Positions 27,161 to 35,536 are shown, counted from the first letter of the stretch. The stretch: 64,000 nt of DNA from Nitrogeniibacter aestuarii (GCF_017309585.1 NZ_CP071321.1:992001-1056000), one strand, 5' to 3'. Notes: generated by a model from the sequence alone, not told the origin. Translations and numbers: made by a program.

Positions 27161-27202
27161 TTGATCACGATCATGGGCGCGGCGACGCCCAGCCGATAGA
27201 TT
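27161..27202 (+). promoter_or_regulatory. FNR/DNR-type promoter of the nosDFYL unit
   Basis: TTGATCACGATCAT (27161-27174) is one base off the FNR consensus TTGAT-N4-ATCAA, with a TAGATT -10 at 27197-27202. The spacing again gives a -41.5 centre. It lies directly after the nosR stop and 34 bases before the next gene. Confidence 0.72.
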
Positions 27203-27235
27203 GGTCCCGACCCGAATCGAGAACCCACAGGAGCG

Positions 27236-27670
27236 ATGGTCCGAATGGTTGATCCGAGAATGCCGAGCGAGCCCGTGACCCCGGCCTTTGCCGGCCGTGC
27301 GCCGATGTCGCGCTGGGTGGCCGAGGCGGGCGAGCACCTCTGGCCCTGGCACCGTGGCGCGTTTGCCGAACACCGGCTGATGCACACATTGGCCTTGGTG
27401 GCGGCGCTCGCCGTCAGTGTTGTCTGGACTCTGGCGGCCGCCGGCGAGCTGGCCAGCGGCATGGTGATTGGCTGGTGGTTCGGCTGGAGCCTGCTCGAAA
27501 TTCCGGTGCGCCTCAAGACCAAGCCGTATGTGAAGGAGGGGCCCTGGTGGGGCGCCCGTTTCCGCCGTGCCTCGGTGATGGACATGGTCTGCTACGTCCT
27601 GTTCAAGAACCTGCTCATCGGTGCGGTGCTGTTTCTGACCCTCAAGGCTCTGGGGCGGCTGGTTGCCTGA
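27236..27670 (+). CDS. Conserved-looking membrane protein between nosR and nosD, unknown
   Basis: A 144-residue protein with a soluble N-terminus, two or three hydrophobic segments (about residues 48-68, 74-88 and 118-140) and a polar middle with an RLKTKPYVKEGPWWG motif. CAGGAG at 27228-27233 is very close to the ATG at 27236, so the in-frame ATG at 27245 may be the true start. It is the first gene behind the FNR-type promoter and leads into nosD, so a role in NosZ maturation or electron supply is plausible. I do not recognise a named family. Confidence 0.7.
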   Translation: MVRMVDPRMPSEPVTPAFAGRAPMSRWVAEAGEHLWPWHRGAFAEHRLMHTLALVAALAVSVVWTLAAAGELASGMVIGWWFGWSLLEIPVRLKTKPYVKEGPWWGARFRRASVMDMVCYVLFKNLLIGAVLFLTLKALGRLVA

Positions 27671-27692
27671 GCGGGCGACGGCACGATGGATC

Positions 27693-28961
27693 ATGCGTTA
27701 CCGCGCCCTTCTTTCCCTCTGTCTTGGTCTGACGATACTGCCGGTGGCTGCGGCCACGCTGGTCGTGGCCGAGGGCGAGTCGATCCAGAACGCCATTGAC
27801 CGGGCCGCCGTCGGCGATACGGTGAGCGTCGAGCCCGGCCACTACACGGAAAATCTGCACATCGACAAGCCGCTGACCCTGAGCGGTCGGCAGCGCCCGA
27901 CGCTCAGTGGTGGGCTCGAGGGCGATGTGATCCGGGTGCGTTCGCCCCGGGTGGTGATCGACGGCCTGATCATCCGCGACTCGGGTGGCGACCAGAAGGC
28001 ACAGAACGCGGGGATCTACCTGGAGCCGAAATCCGACGGCGTGATCGTGCGCAATTGCGACCTGACCTACAACCTGTTCGGCCTGTGGATCGAAACCTCG
28101 CGCGGGGTGCAGGTGCTGAACAATCTCATCACCGGCAAGCGCGACTTCATCTCCCCGCGCCGGGGGAACGGCATCCAGCTGTACAACGCCAGCGAGGCCC
28201 TGATCGTGGGCAACCGGATCAGTTTCGTGCGCGACGGCATCTACGTGGACGTCTCCCACCACGCGGTCTTTCGCAACAACCGCATCCACAACGTGCGCTA
28301 CGGCACCCATTACATGAACTCGCACAACAATGTGTGGGAGGGCAACGAGTCGTACCACAACCGGGGCGGGCTGGCGCTGATGATGACCCGCAACCAGGTG
28401 GTGCGGAACAACCGGGCCTGGGGCAATTCCGACCACGGCATCATGTTGCGCACCATTCAGGATTCGGTGATCGAGAACAACGTGGTGGCGGGCAACGCCC
28501 GGGGCTTTTTCATCTACGACGCCGAGTACAACACCCTGCGCGACAACCTGGTGGTGGACAACACCGTGGGGGTGCACCTGTGGGCGGGCTCGTACCGCAA
28601 CGTGGCTGAAGGCAACGACTTCGTCGAGAACCGCACCCAGATCAAGTACGTGGCCAGCCGTGACGAGGAGTGGGGCGGCGGCACGGGCAACTTCTGGAGC
28701 AATTACAGCGGATGGGATCGCGACGGCGATGGCCGGGGCGATGTGCGCTACGCCGCCAACGACATGGTCGACCGGCTGGGCTGGAAGTTTCCGACCCTGC
28801 GGCTGTTGCTGGCCAGCCCGGCCGTGCAGACCCTCAAGCTCGTGGCACAGCAGTTTCCGCTGCTGCGTGCCCCCAGCATTGTCGATCCCCATCCGAGAAT
28901 GAAACCCAAGCACAGCGATTGGAGCCAATGGCGTGGCCGATACTTTCCAACAACGCGATGA
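27693..28961 (+). CDS. nosD: NosD, periplasmic copper-site maturation factor
   Basis: A 422-residue exported protein: Sec signal (LSLCLGLTILPVAAA), then a parallel right-handed beta-helix of CASH/NosD repeats, visible as recurrent N-x-I/V and G-x-N-N steps (for example VLNNLITG, VFRNNRIHNV, VIENNVVAGN). NosD with the NosFY ABC complex supplies Cu/S for the CuZ centre of NosZ. The start at 27693 is chosen for the signal peptide; its ribosome-binding site is weak. The end overlaps nosF by 29 bases. Confidence 0.93.
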   Translation: MRYRALLSLCLGLTILPVAAATLVVAEGESIQNAIDRAAVGDTVSVEPGHYTENLHIDKPLTLSGRQRPTLSGGLEGDVIRVRSPRVVIDGLIIRDSGGDQKAQNAGIYLEPKSDGVIVRNCDLTYNLFGLWIETSRGVQVLNNLITGKRDFISPRRGNGIQLYNASEALIVGNRISFVRDGIYVDVSHHAVFRNNRIHNVRYGTHYMNSHNNVWEGNESYHNRGGLALMMTRNQVVRNNRAWGNSDHGIMLRTIQDSVIENNVVAGNARGFFIYDAEYNTLRDNLVVDNTVGVHLWAGSYRNVAEGNDFVENRTQIKYVASRDEEWGGGTGNFWSNYSGWDRDGDGRGDVRYAANDMVDRLGWKFPTLRLLLASPAVQTLKLVAQQFPLLRAPSIVDPHPRMKPKHSDWSQWRGRYFPTTR

Positions 28962-29880
28962 CGGGGCGGTCGCGCCGGGCGTGATTGCCGTGCGCGGTGT
29001 GCACAAGCATTTCGGTCGCACCCGTGCGGTGGACGGCGTCGATCTGGAGATCCGCGCCGGTGAGCTGTTCGGGCTGATCGGCCACAACGGCGCGGGCAAG
29101 AGCACCCTGTTCAAGATGATGCTCGGCCTGATCGAACCCAGCGCCGGCGAGATCCGCATCAACGGGGTGCCGGTGTCGGGCGGTGACTTTCGCCAGGTGC
29201 GCCGGCAGGTGGGTTACCTGCCCGAGTCCGTGGTGCTCTACGACAACCTCACGGCGGTTGAAACCCTCCAGTTCTTTGCGCGCCTCAAGGGCGTGGCGCG
29301 GCCCGACATCGGGGGCGTGCTCGAGCGCGTGGGCTTGGCCCACGCCGCCCGCCGGCGGGTTCGCGAGTACTCCAAGGGGATGCGACAGCGCCTCGGGTTT
29401 GCGCAGGCACTGCTCGGCTCGCCGCGCCTGCTGTTTCTGGACGAGCCCACCTCGGGGCTGGACCCGGAGGCCATCCGTGGTTTCTACGCCACCTTGCGTC
29501 AATTGCGCGACGAGGGCGTCACCGTGGTGACCACCTCGCACATCCTGGCCGAGATCCAGGAGCGGGTGGATCGGCTTGCCATCATGGCCGCCGGTCAGGT
29601 GCAGGCCTGCGGCACCGTCCAGGCCTTGCGCGAACGCATGGACCTGCCGCTGCGCCTGCGGGTGCATGGCGCGCCCGAGGCCATGCTGGCGATCCGGGGG
29701 GCGCTCGACGCGCTGGCACTGGGGCGGGTCGACGCGCACGACGATCATGTGTCGGTCGAATGCCGACGCGATCTCAAGATGCCGGTCATCGCAGCGCTCT
29801 CGGCGCTGGGCGCCCAGGTGCGCGACCTGACCGTGATCGAACCGTCGCTCGAAGACGTGTTCTTCGGCTTTGCCGACTAG
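28933..29880 (+). CDS. nosF: NosF, ABC transporter ATPase of the NosDFY complex
   Basis: A 315-residue ATPase with a GTG start inside nosD. Walker A GHNGAGKST (about residue 50), signature-like YSKGMRQRLG (about 147), Walker B LLFLDEPTSGLD and switch His in TTSHIL. It powers NosY, the membrane subunit, in copper-site assembly of NosZ. Six bases before nosY. Confidence 0.95.
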   Translation: MADTFQQRDDGAVAPGVIAVRGVHKHFGRTRAVDGVDLEIRAGELFGLIGHNGAGKSTLFKMMLGLIEPSAGEIRINGVPVSGGDFRQVRRQVGYLPESVVLYDNLTAVETLQFFARLKGVARPDIGGVLERVGLAHAARRRVREYSKGMRQRLGFAQALLGSPRLLFLDEPTSGLDPEAIRGFYATLRQLRDEGVTVVTTSHILAEIQERVDRLAIMAAGQVQACGTVQALRERMDLPLRLRVHGAPEAMLAIRGALDALALGRVDAHDDHVSVECRRDLKMPVIAALSALGAQVRDLTVIEPSLEDVFFGFAD

Positions 29881-29885
29881 GGGGC

Positions 29886-30710
29886 ATGATGGAACTGACT
29901 CAGATCACCACCGTGGCCGGCAAGGAATTCTGGGACCGGGTGCGCAATCGCTGGGTGCTGGCGGTGGCGCTCGTCTTTGCCGTGTTTGCCCTGGCCATTG
30001 CCTATTTCGGTTCAGCGCAGCAAGGCAGCGTCGGTTTCAGCTCGATCGAGGTGACCATCGCCAGCCTGGTGAGTCTGGTGATCTATCTCATCCCGCTCAT
30101 CGCCCTGCTGCTCGGCTTCGATGCGATTGTCGGCGAACGCGAGCGTGGTTCGCTCGATCTGCTGCTGTCCTTGCCCATCACGCGCACCGAATTGCTGCTG
30201 GGCAAGTATCTCGGCCTGGCGGGCGCACTGACGTTTTCGACGCTCGCCGGTTTCGGGCTCGTGGCCATCGTGCTGGCCAGCCGGCTGGACCTCACGTCGC
30301 TGTTCCATTTCTTCGGCTTCATGTTCAGTTCGGTGCTGCTCGGCTGCGCCTTCCTCAGCCTGGCCGTGATGCTGTCGGTGTTCGCCGCCGACCGCACACG
30401 GGCCTCGGGGCTTGCCATTGCCACCTGGTTCTTCTTCGTGCTGGTGTTCGACCTGGCCCTGCTCGGCATCCTGGTCGGCACGGGCGGGCAGTGGGGGGGC
30501 GAGGCCTTGCCCTATGCCCTGATGTTCAACCCGGCCGACGTGTTCCGCATTCTCAATATTTTCTCGCTCGACGACGTGCGCAACCTGTACGGGCTCGCCA
30601 CCGTGTTCCCGGCGCAGCTGGCGAGTCCCTGGCTGCTCGGACTCATCATGGCGGCGTGGGTTGTGTTGCCGCTGAGTGTGGCGGCCTGGCGCTTTCGGAG
30701 GACCTGCTGA
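29886..30710 (+). CDS. nosY: NosY, ABC transporter permease of the NosDFY complex
   Basis: A 274-residue protein with six membrane helices and the ABC-2 pattern: GKEFWDRVRNRWVL at the N-terminus, and FDAIVGERERGSLDLLLSLPITRTELLLGKYLG as the elbow/coupling region. Two consecutive ATGs (29886, 29889) are possible starts. The stop overlaps the nosL start (ATGA). Confidence 0.94.
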   Translation: MMELTQITTVAGKEFWDRVRNRWVLAVALVFAVFALAIAYFGSAQQGSVGFSSIEVTIASLVSLVIYLIPLIALLLGFDAIVGERERGSLDLLLSLPITRTELLLGKYLGLAGALTFSTLAGFGLVAIVLASRLDLTSLFHFFGFMFSSVLLGCAFLSLAVMLSVFAADRTRASGLAIATWFFFVLVFDLALLGILVGTGGQWGGEALPYALMFNPADVFRILNIFSLDDVRNLYGLATVFPAQLASPWLLGLIMAAWVVLPLSVAAWRFRRTC

Positions 30711-31246
30711 TGACCCAAGCGTTTTCATTCCGCTGCGCGGCCCTGGGGCTGCTCATGTTCAGTACCGCCGCGCTGGTGGGGTGTGAGGCCGGTGGCGGGC
30801 GCGACAAGGCGCTGGTTCCGGTGGAGATCTCGGCGGGAACCACGTGCTCGCTCGATGGCATGTTGCTGGCCGACTACCCGGGCCCGAAGGCTCAGATGCA
30901 TTACGCCGGCGGCACCGAGGCGGAATGGTTCTGCGACACCATCGAGATGTTCAACGTGATCATGCACCCGGAGCAGGCGCGTCGCGTCGAGGCCCTATAT
31001 GTGCAGGACATGGGCCAGGCTGACTGGGCGAGCCCAAAAGGCCACTGGATCGACGCGCGCAGTGCCCTCTATGTGTTCGGCTCCCGTCTGCATGGCTCCA
31101 TGGGGCCGACGGCGGCAGCCTTCGCCAACGAGGCCGATGCCAGACGTTTCATCGACGCGAATGGCGGGCGATTGCTGCGCTTCGATGAAGTCACGCCCGA
31201 GATGGTCGTGCTTGATGGTGGTGCGCAGCACGATCATACGATGTAG
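30710..31246 (+). CDS. nosL: NosL, copper-chaperone lipoprotein
   Basis: A 178-residue lipoprotein with lipobox LVGC (C25). The family copper motif reads CSLDGM (C46-M51), the form common in betaproteobacterial NosL, followed by LLADYPGPKAQ and FVC-like WFCDTIEMF. NosL binds Cu(I) and passes it to the NosD side. GGAGG upstream within the end of nosY. A second NosL-like gene follows 8 bases on. Confidence 0.93.
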   Translation: MTQAFSFRCAALGLLMFSTAALVGCEAGGGRDKALVPVEISAGTTCSLDGMLLADYPGPKAQMHYAGGTEAEWFCDTIEMFNVIMHPEQARRVEALYVQDMGQADWASPKGHWIDARSALYVFGSRLHGSMGPTAAAFANEADARRFIDANGGRLLRFDEVTPEMVVLDGGAQHDHTM

Positions 31247-31254
31247 GCCATGAC

Positions 31255-31914
31255 GTGATCGACCGCAGGGGAGCAGGCGCATTGGTTCGAAGAGGCGGGT
31301 TCGTCGCACGTATCGGCCTCTTTGCGCTCGTGATCCTGACCCTGTTTGCCGCCGGTCGCCTGGTGCCCTCGGCCACGCCTGCCGTTCCGGCGGCGGACGA
31401 TCTGTGCGTGGTCGCGCCGACCCGGATCGAGGCGCTGCCCGCCGAGGCCTTCCCCGGTCTGCGGCCGGATCAGGCGCGGGCGATTCCCGCCGATGCCCGC
31501 TGCAGTGTCTGCGGCATGTATCCGGCGCGTTCGGCCCGCTTCGCGGCGCAACTGATCTACGACGACGGGGCCACGCGGTTTTTCGATTCGCCGGTCGATC
31601 TGGTGCACTTCATGCGCGAGCGTGGCCAGCTGGACACAGCGCGTCAGACTCAGGCGCTGGCGGCCCGCTTCGTCACGGCCTTCGGTCAGGGCCGGTGGCT
31701 GGCGTTCGAAGACGCCGTCTTCGTGCACGGGAGCGATGTCGCCGGGCCCATGCGGGTTGATGGCGCGCCCGCATTTGCCGACCTGCCATCTGCCCGGCGT
31801 TTCATCGCGGCCCATGGCGGCACCCTGGTGCGCGGCGGGGCCGAGTTGACCCGGCGTCTGTCCGCTGCACCGACGAACGCCGGATCGCCGTCCGGACACG
31901 GGCACATGCACTGA
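31255..31914 (+). CDS. Second NosL-family protein (membrane-anchored)
   Basis: A 219-residue NosL paralog with GTG start. It has an N-terminal membrane segment (about residues 18-36) rather than a lipobox, the thiol-type motif C83-x2-C86-G-M88 (CSVCGM), a FFDSPVDLVHFM block and a His-rich end (GHGHMH). It is clearly homologous in layout to NosL but of the CxxCGM type, which may bind copper differently or serve another site. Co-transcribed with nosL by position. Confidence 0.82.
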   Translation: MIDRRGAGALVRRGGFVARIGLFALVILTLFAAGRLVPSATPAVPAADDLCVVAPTRIEALPAEAFPGLRPDQARAIPADARCSVCGMYPARSARFAAQLIYDDGATRFFDSPVDLVHFMRERGQLDTARQTQALAARFVTAFGQGRWLAFEDAVFVHGSDVAGPMRVDGAPAFADLPSARRFIAAHGGTLVRGGAELTRRLSAAPTNAGSPSGHGHMH

Positions 31915-31925
31915 GGCCGTCCGGC

Positions 31926-31967
31926 TTGATGCGCGTCAATGGCAGCGTCATCCGGGCCCATTAGGAT
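31926..31967 (+). promoter_or_regulatory. FNR/DNR-type promoter of the cytochrome c gene
   Basis: TTGATGCGCGTCAA (31926-31939), one mismatch from the FNR consensus, with TAGGAT at 31962-31967, 36 bases from box start. This places the following cytochrome c gene under the same control as nosZ, nosR and nosD. Confidence 0.75.
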
Positions 31968-31997
31968 CCGTCACAGACCTGAACACGGAGAGATCAC

Positions 31998-32402
31998 ATG
32001 AAGAACGCAAAACTCATCCTCGCAGCCACCCTGGCCCTGACCTTGGGCGCATGCGGGGGAAACGACGCACCGGCGCCCGAAGCCGCCAAGCCGGCACCCG
32101 CGCCTCAGGCGAGCGCGCCTGCGCCCGCCCCGGCACCAGCGGCCGGCGGCGGCGAGGGCGAGAAGGTGTACAAGAAGGTGTGCGCCCTGTGTCACTCGTC
32201 CGGCGTGGCCGGCGCGCCGATCCCCGGGAACAAGGCCGACTGGGACGCGCGTATCGCCCAGGGCGAGGACGTGCTCTACAAGCACGCCATCGAAGGCTTC
32301 ACGGGTGAAAAAGGCATGATGCCGCCGCGCGGTGGTGGCAGCAACCTGACCGACGACGAAGTGAAAGCCGGCGTCGACTACATGGTGGGCAAGCTCAAGT
32401 AA
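31998..32402 (+). CDS. Cytochrome c5-like lipoprotein of the nos cluster
   Basis: A 134-residue class I cytochrome c: lipobox LGAC (C19), an Ala/Pro-rich linker (about residues 22-50), heme motif C62-x2-C65-H66 and a candidate axial Met in GMMPPRGG. The family (c5/c555) donates electrons to periplasmic reductases. Its own FNR-type promoter and position make it a likely electron donor to NosZ, by inference. A strong terminator follows. Confidence 0.88.
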   Translation: MKNAKLILAATLALTLGACGGNDAPAPEAAKPAPAPQASAPAPAPAPAAGGGEGEKVYKKVCALCHSSGVAGAPIPGNKADWDARIAQGEDVLYKHAIEGFTGEKGMMPPRGGGSNLTDDEVKAGVDYMVGKLK

Positions 32403-32424
32403 GCCCCCATCGAGGCGGAGGGAG

Positions 32425-32460
32425 ACACAAAGGAGGCCCTGGCGGCCTCCTTTGTGTTTC
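32425..32460 (+). terminator. Terminator closing the nos cluster
   Basis: A perfect 14-bp stem (ACACAAAGGAGGCC at 32425-32438, complement at 32444-32457) with a 5-base loop; the stem end itself supplies the T-rich tail. It may also stop the minus-strand small gene ending at 32468. Confidence 0.88.
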
Positions 32461-32467
32461 TCGGGCG

Positions 32468-32710
32468 TCAGCAGCTGGGCGCGCGATCCGCACTGGTGAT
32501 GGCCAGCGTCTGCCAGTCGCCGAGCAACTGCCGCGCACACTCGCGCACGGCCGCTGGCTGGCGCGCGTCGGCAGACAGGGATCGTAACTGCTGCCCGGCC
32601 GCGGCCGCCAGCGAGGGGTTGCGGGTGCTGGCAAAGCGGGTCACCAGTTGCAGGGTCGCCACGAGACCGAGTTCGGGATGCTCCGGGTACTCCGGCAGGG
32701 TGTCTATCAC
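32468..32710 (-). CDS. 80-aa protein translationally coupled to the S4 paralog, unknown
   Basis: GTG at 32710 overlaps the TGA of the S4 gene (GTGA), strong support for translational coupling. The product is a soluble, helical protein of 80 residues (LGLVATLQLVTRFAS, QQLRSLSAD and CARQLLGDW segments) ending in Cys. No family recognised. A ribosome-related role is suggested only by the coupling. Confidence 0.65.
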   Translation of the reverse strand: MIDTLPEYPEHPELGLVATLQLVTRFASTRNPSLAAAAGQQLRSLSADARQPAAVRECARQLLGDWQTLAITSADRAPSC

Positions 32711-33318
32711 ATGCTCACCGCGTAGTATTCGACCACGTCCTGCACGCTCACCGGGAAGGGCACTTCGTCCGCCTCCGGGGTGCGTGCGACCACGGCGCTG
32801 CCGTCGCTCGCATTGACGGACAGCCACTCGGGGCAGGTCAGCGCGGGCTCGTTGAGCGTCTCGATCACCATCGGGATCTTGCGTGCCTTGTCGGTCAGCG
32901 TGAGGGTGTCGCCCGGCTTGATGCGAATGGATGGAATATTGACCGCCTTGCCGTTGAGCAGCACATGGCGATGGCGCACCAGCTGCCGGGCAGCGACGCC
33001 GGTGGGGGCGAAGCCGGCACGAAACACGGCATTGTCGAGCCGGCTCTCGAGCAGTTGCAGCAGGCGCTCGCCAGTGGCGATGCGGCTGCGTTTCGCTTCC
33101 TTGAACAGCCGGCGCAACTGGCCCTCGGTGAGGCCGTAGTTGAAGCGCAGCTTCTGTTTTTCGATGAGCTTGAGGCCGTAGTCCGATTTGCGACGCTGGC
33201 GCAGACCATGCTGGCCCGGGGGGTGGCTGCGCTCTCCGAGTGATTTGCGTGACAGGCCGGGCAGCTCGGTGCCCAGGGCGCGCATGACGCGCATGCGCGG
33301 GCCGGTATAACGGGACAT
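32707..33318 (-). CDS. rpsD: Ribosomal protein S4, second (zinc-free) type
   Basis: A 203-residue S4. It begins MSRYTGPRMRVMRALG, and contains PPGQHGLRQRRKSDYG and an S4 RNA-binding domain (RLDNAVFRAGFAPTGVAARQLVRH, named in parts). The N-terminal region lacks the Cys ligands of zinc-binding S4 and resembles the cyanobacterial/Bacteroidetes-type sequence more than proteobacterial S4. It stands alone, away from rpsK/rpoA, so it is probably a second copy, perhaps acquired or used under special conditions. Start at 33318: AAGGAGG lies just upstream. Confidence 0.88.
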   Translation of the reverse strand: MSRYTGPRMRVMRALGTELPGLSRKSLGERSHPPGQHGLRQRRKSDYGLKLIEKQKLRFNYGLTEGQLRRLFKEAKRSRIATGERLLQLLESRLDNAVFRAGFAPTGVAARQLVRHRHVLLNGKAVNIPSIRIKPGDTLTLTDKARKIPMVIETLNEPALTCPEWLSVNASDGSAVVARTPEADEVPFPVSVQDVVEYYAVSM

Positions 33319-33486
33319 GGTGTCCTCCTTCCTGTTCGGGTCGGGATGGGCGCGCCCGGCGAGCGGGGCGCGGTTCAACAGGAAGGGGCGAAGGGCGTGC
33401 AGCCTGACATGGCGAGTCCTGGGGTGAGACGGACGGGCTGGCTGCCGATCGGGTGGCGGGCTGGTCCTTGATGGGGGGCTGAATCT

Positions 33487-33939
33487 TCAGGGATTCGGGG
33501 GGGACGTACCTGCCTCGGCCTGTCCGGTTTCGGGGAGCGTCACGAAACCCAGCTTCTCGATGCCGGCCTGTCGGGCCGCCGCCATGAGGCGCGCAATGGC
33601 TTCATAGCGCGTGGCCTTGTCGGCGCGCAGGTGCAATTCGGGCTGAGGTGTCTTGTCGGCTTCGACGGCCAGGCGTTGCTCCAGCACGGTCTCTTCGATC
33701 GGGTCGTCGTTCCAGAACAGTTGGCCGGATTCGTTGAGCGACACCGTGATGGTCTCCGGATCGACCTGGGTCGGTTCGTTGGTGGCCGTGGGCAGATCGA
33801 TCTTCACCGAGTGGGTCAGCAGCGGGGCCGTGATCATGAAAATGATCAGCAGCACCAGCATCACATCCACCAACGGGGTGGTGTTGATCTCGCTCATGGG
33901 GGCGTTGTTGCCGCCCTCGCCGAAGCCGCCGAAAGCCAT
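33487..33939 (-). CDS. exbD: ExbD, TonB-system proton-channel subunit
   Basis: A 150-residue single-span protein. Helix VDVMLVLLIIFMITAP carries the essential Asp (residue 25), preceded by EINTTPL, the ExbD hallmark. It shares TAATG with the exbB stop. It works with ExbB to energise TonB from the proton-motive force. Confidence 0.93.
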   Translation of the reverse strand: MAFGGFGEGGNNAPMSEINTTPLVDVMLVLLIIFMITAPLLTHSVKIDLPTATNEPTQVDPETITVSLNESGQLFWNDDPIEETVLEQRLAVEADKTPQPELHLRADKATRYEAIARLMAAARQAGIEKLGFVTLPETGQAEAGTSPPNP

Positions 33940-34682
33940 TACGCCACCTCGCTCGTGACCGCGCGCTTGGCGACCGGTTTGACGCCCGTGGGCGTACCGA
34001 CCCGGGCGCCCGTCGTGAAGAACGCGTGCAGATCGTGGGCAAAGCCGTCGAGTTCGGACAGCTCGACCCGGTTGGCCCGGTTGAAGCCGTTGTAGGCCAG
34101 CACGGCCGGAATGGCAACGAACAGACCGAAGGCCGTCATGATCAGGGCTTCGCCCACCGGGCCGGCCACCTTGTCGATGGTGGCTGCGCCGGAGACGCTG
34201 ATGGTCGTGAGCGCATGGTAGATACCCCACACCGTGCCGAACAGCCCCACGAACGGCGCGGTGGCGCCGATGGAGGCGAGTATCGTGAGGCCGCGTTCGA
34301 GCACGCCCGTGCATTCGGCAATGGCCCGGCGCAGCGCACGGGTGACGAATTCACCGGCGTCGAGCTTGCTGCCCAGGGTCGCTTCGGCCGCGTGGCGGGT
34401 GCAGTGTTCATGTGCCGCGGCGGCCTGGCGCGCCAGATGGGTGCACGGCGCGTTGCTTGCCTTGGCGCTCATGCGTTCGAGCCCTTCGCTGATCGAGGCG
34501 GCCTGCCAGAACGCTTCGATGGCGCCGGCCTGCCGCTTGGCACTCAGGAAGCGGATTCCCTTGGTCAGGATGAGGTACCAGCTCACCAGTGACATGGTGA
34601 CGAGCAGCACGGCGGTGCTTCGGGTGATGAAGTCGGATTGTGCCCACAGCTGGGCGACTCCGAAGGCGTTTTGAGCCTCCAT
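33939..34682 (-). CDS. exbB: ExbB, TonB-system proton-channel subunit
   Basis: A 247-residue MotA/TolQ/ExbB family protein with three membrane spans: the first at about 20-42, the others in the block from ILASIGATAPFVGLFGTVWGI to LFVAIPAVLAYNGF. Start at 34682 with GGAGGA upstream inside the end of tonB. Part of hemP-bfd-tonB-exbBD. Confidence 0.93.
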   Translation of the reverse strand: MEAQNAFGVAQLWAQSDFITRSTAVLLVTMSLVSWYLILTKGIRFLSAKRQAGAIEAFWQAASISEGLERMSAKASNAPCTHLARQAAAAHEHCTRHAAEATLGSKLDAGEFVTRALRRAIAECTGVLERGLTILASIGATAPFVGLFGTVWGIYHALTTISVSGAATIDKVAGPVGEALIMTAFGLFVAIPAVLAYNGFNRANRVELSELDGFAHDLHAFFTTGARVGTPTGVKPVAKRAVTSEVA

Positions 34683-34684
34683 GA

Positions 34685-35461
34685 TCAGCGATCCTCCAGT
34701 TTGAATTCGATGGGCACGATCACCCAGGACGCAATGGGCGTACCGCCCTGTTTGGCAGGGACGAAGCGCCATTGCGCCACAGCGCGGCGTGCCGCGTCAT
34801 CCAGGCGGTTGTGGCCGGACGACTGGTGCAGGTTAACTTGTTCGGGCGCACCTTCGGGGCTCACACGCACCCGTAGCAATACCTTGCCGGTTTCATTGAG
34901 TCGGCGGGACAGGCGCGGATAGGCCGGGCGCGGGTTGTTCAGGTAGGCGGCGTCGAAGCTGGCCTGGGTCACCGGGGCGGCGGCCTGTGAGGCGACCGGC
35001 GCCTGCACCGGGGCCGATGGCGCAGGCGGGGCCGGTGGCGCGGGCGTGGGCTCGGCCGGCACTTCAGCGACCGGAGGCGGCGTGGGCTCGGGGGCAGGCT
35101 CGGGCTTGGGCTCGGAAATCGCCTTCTTCGGTGTCGGGCGCGGCCGGGGCTTGGGCTTGACCACCGGTTTGGGCGGTTCCGGTTTTTTCACCTCGGGCAC
35201 AGGGGGCGGCGGCACCGGCTTGGGGGGCGCCGGGGGGGTGACCACCGGCGGTGGCGCGACCGGCTTCGGCGCGGGCGGTGCGATCAGGGCGACTTCAATG
35301 GTCTTGGGGGGCTCCGGCAGTGTCGTGTCCGACATGCGGTGCGCGATGTACCCGAGCAGCAGCGCGTGGGCGAGCACGATGATGCCGAATCGGAGCACGG
35401 CGCTGAGCCATGCCATCGGGCCGTGATCGACCAGGTTGAGAGCGGGGGCGGTGGAGACCAT
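34685..35461 (-). CDS. tonB: TonB energy transducer
   Basis: N-terminal anchor helix (LSAVLRFGIIVLAHALLLGYI), a long Pro/Lys/Glu-rich spacer with repeated PPxP and KP steps, and a C-terminal TonB domain with the PRPAYPRLSRRLNETGKVLLRV block and the QWRFVPAKQGG end. The start is uncertain: ATG at 35461 is used here; an in-frame ATG at 35530 adds 23 polar residues, and neither has a strong Shine-Dalgarno. Exports energy to outer-membrane iron/heme receptors; no receptor gene lies in the window. Confidence 0.9.
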   Translation of the reverse strand: MVSTAPALNLVDHGPMAWLSAVLRFGIIVLAHALLLGYIAHRMSDTTLPEPPKTIEVALIAPPAPKPVAPPPVVTPPAPPKPVPPPPVPEVKKPEPPKPVVKPKPRPRPTPKKAISEPKPEPAPEPTPPPVAEVPAEPTPAPPAPPAPSAPVQAPVASQAAAPVTQASFDAAYLNNPRPAYPRLSRRLNETGKVLLRVRVSPEGAPEQVNLHQSSGHNRLDDAARRAVAQWRFVPAKQGGTPIASWVIVPIEFKLEDR

Positions 35462-35536
35462 GACCGGCGATTCTAACGCGACAGCGTCTGTGCTGCCGCC
35501 CGATTCGGAGTGTGCGACGTTCTGGCGCATGTGCGG

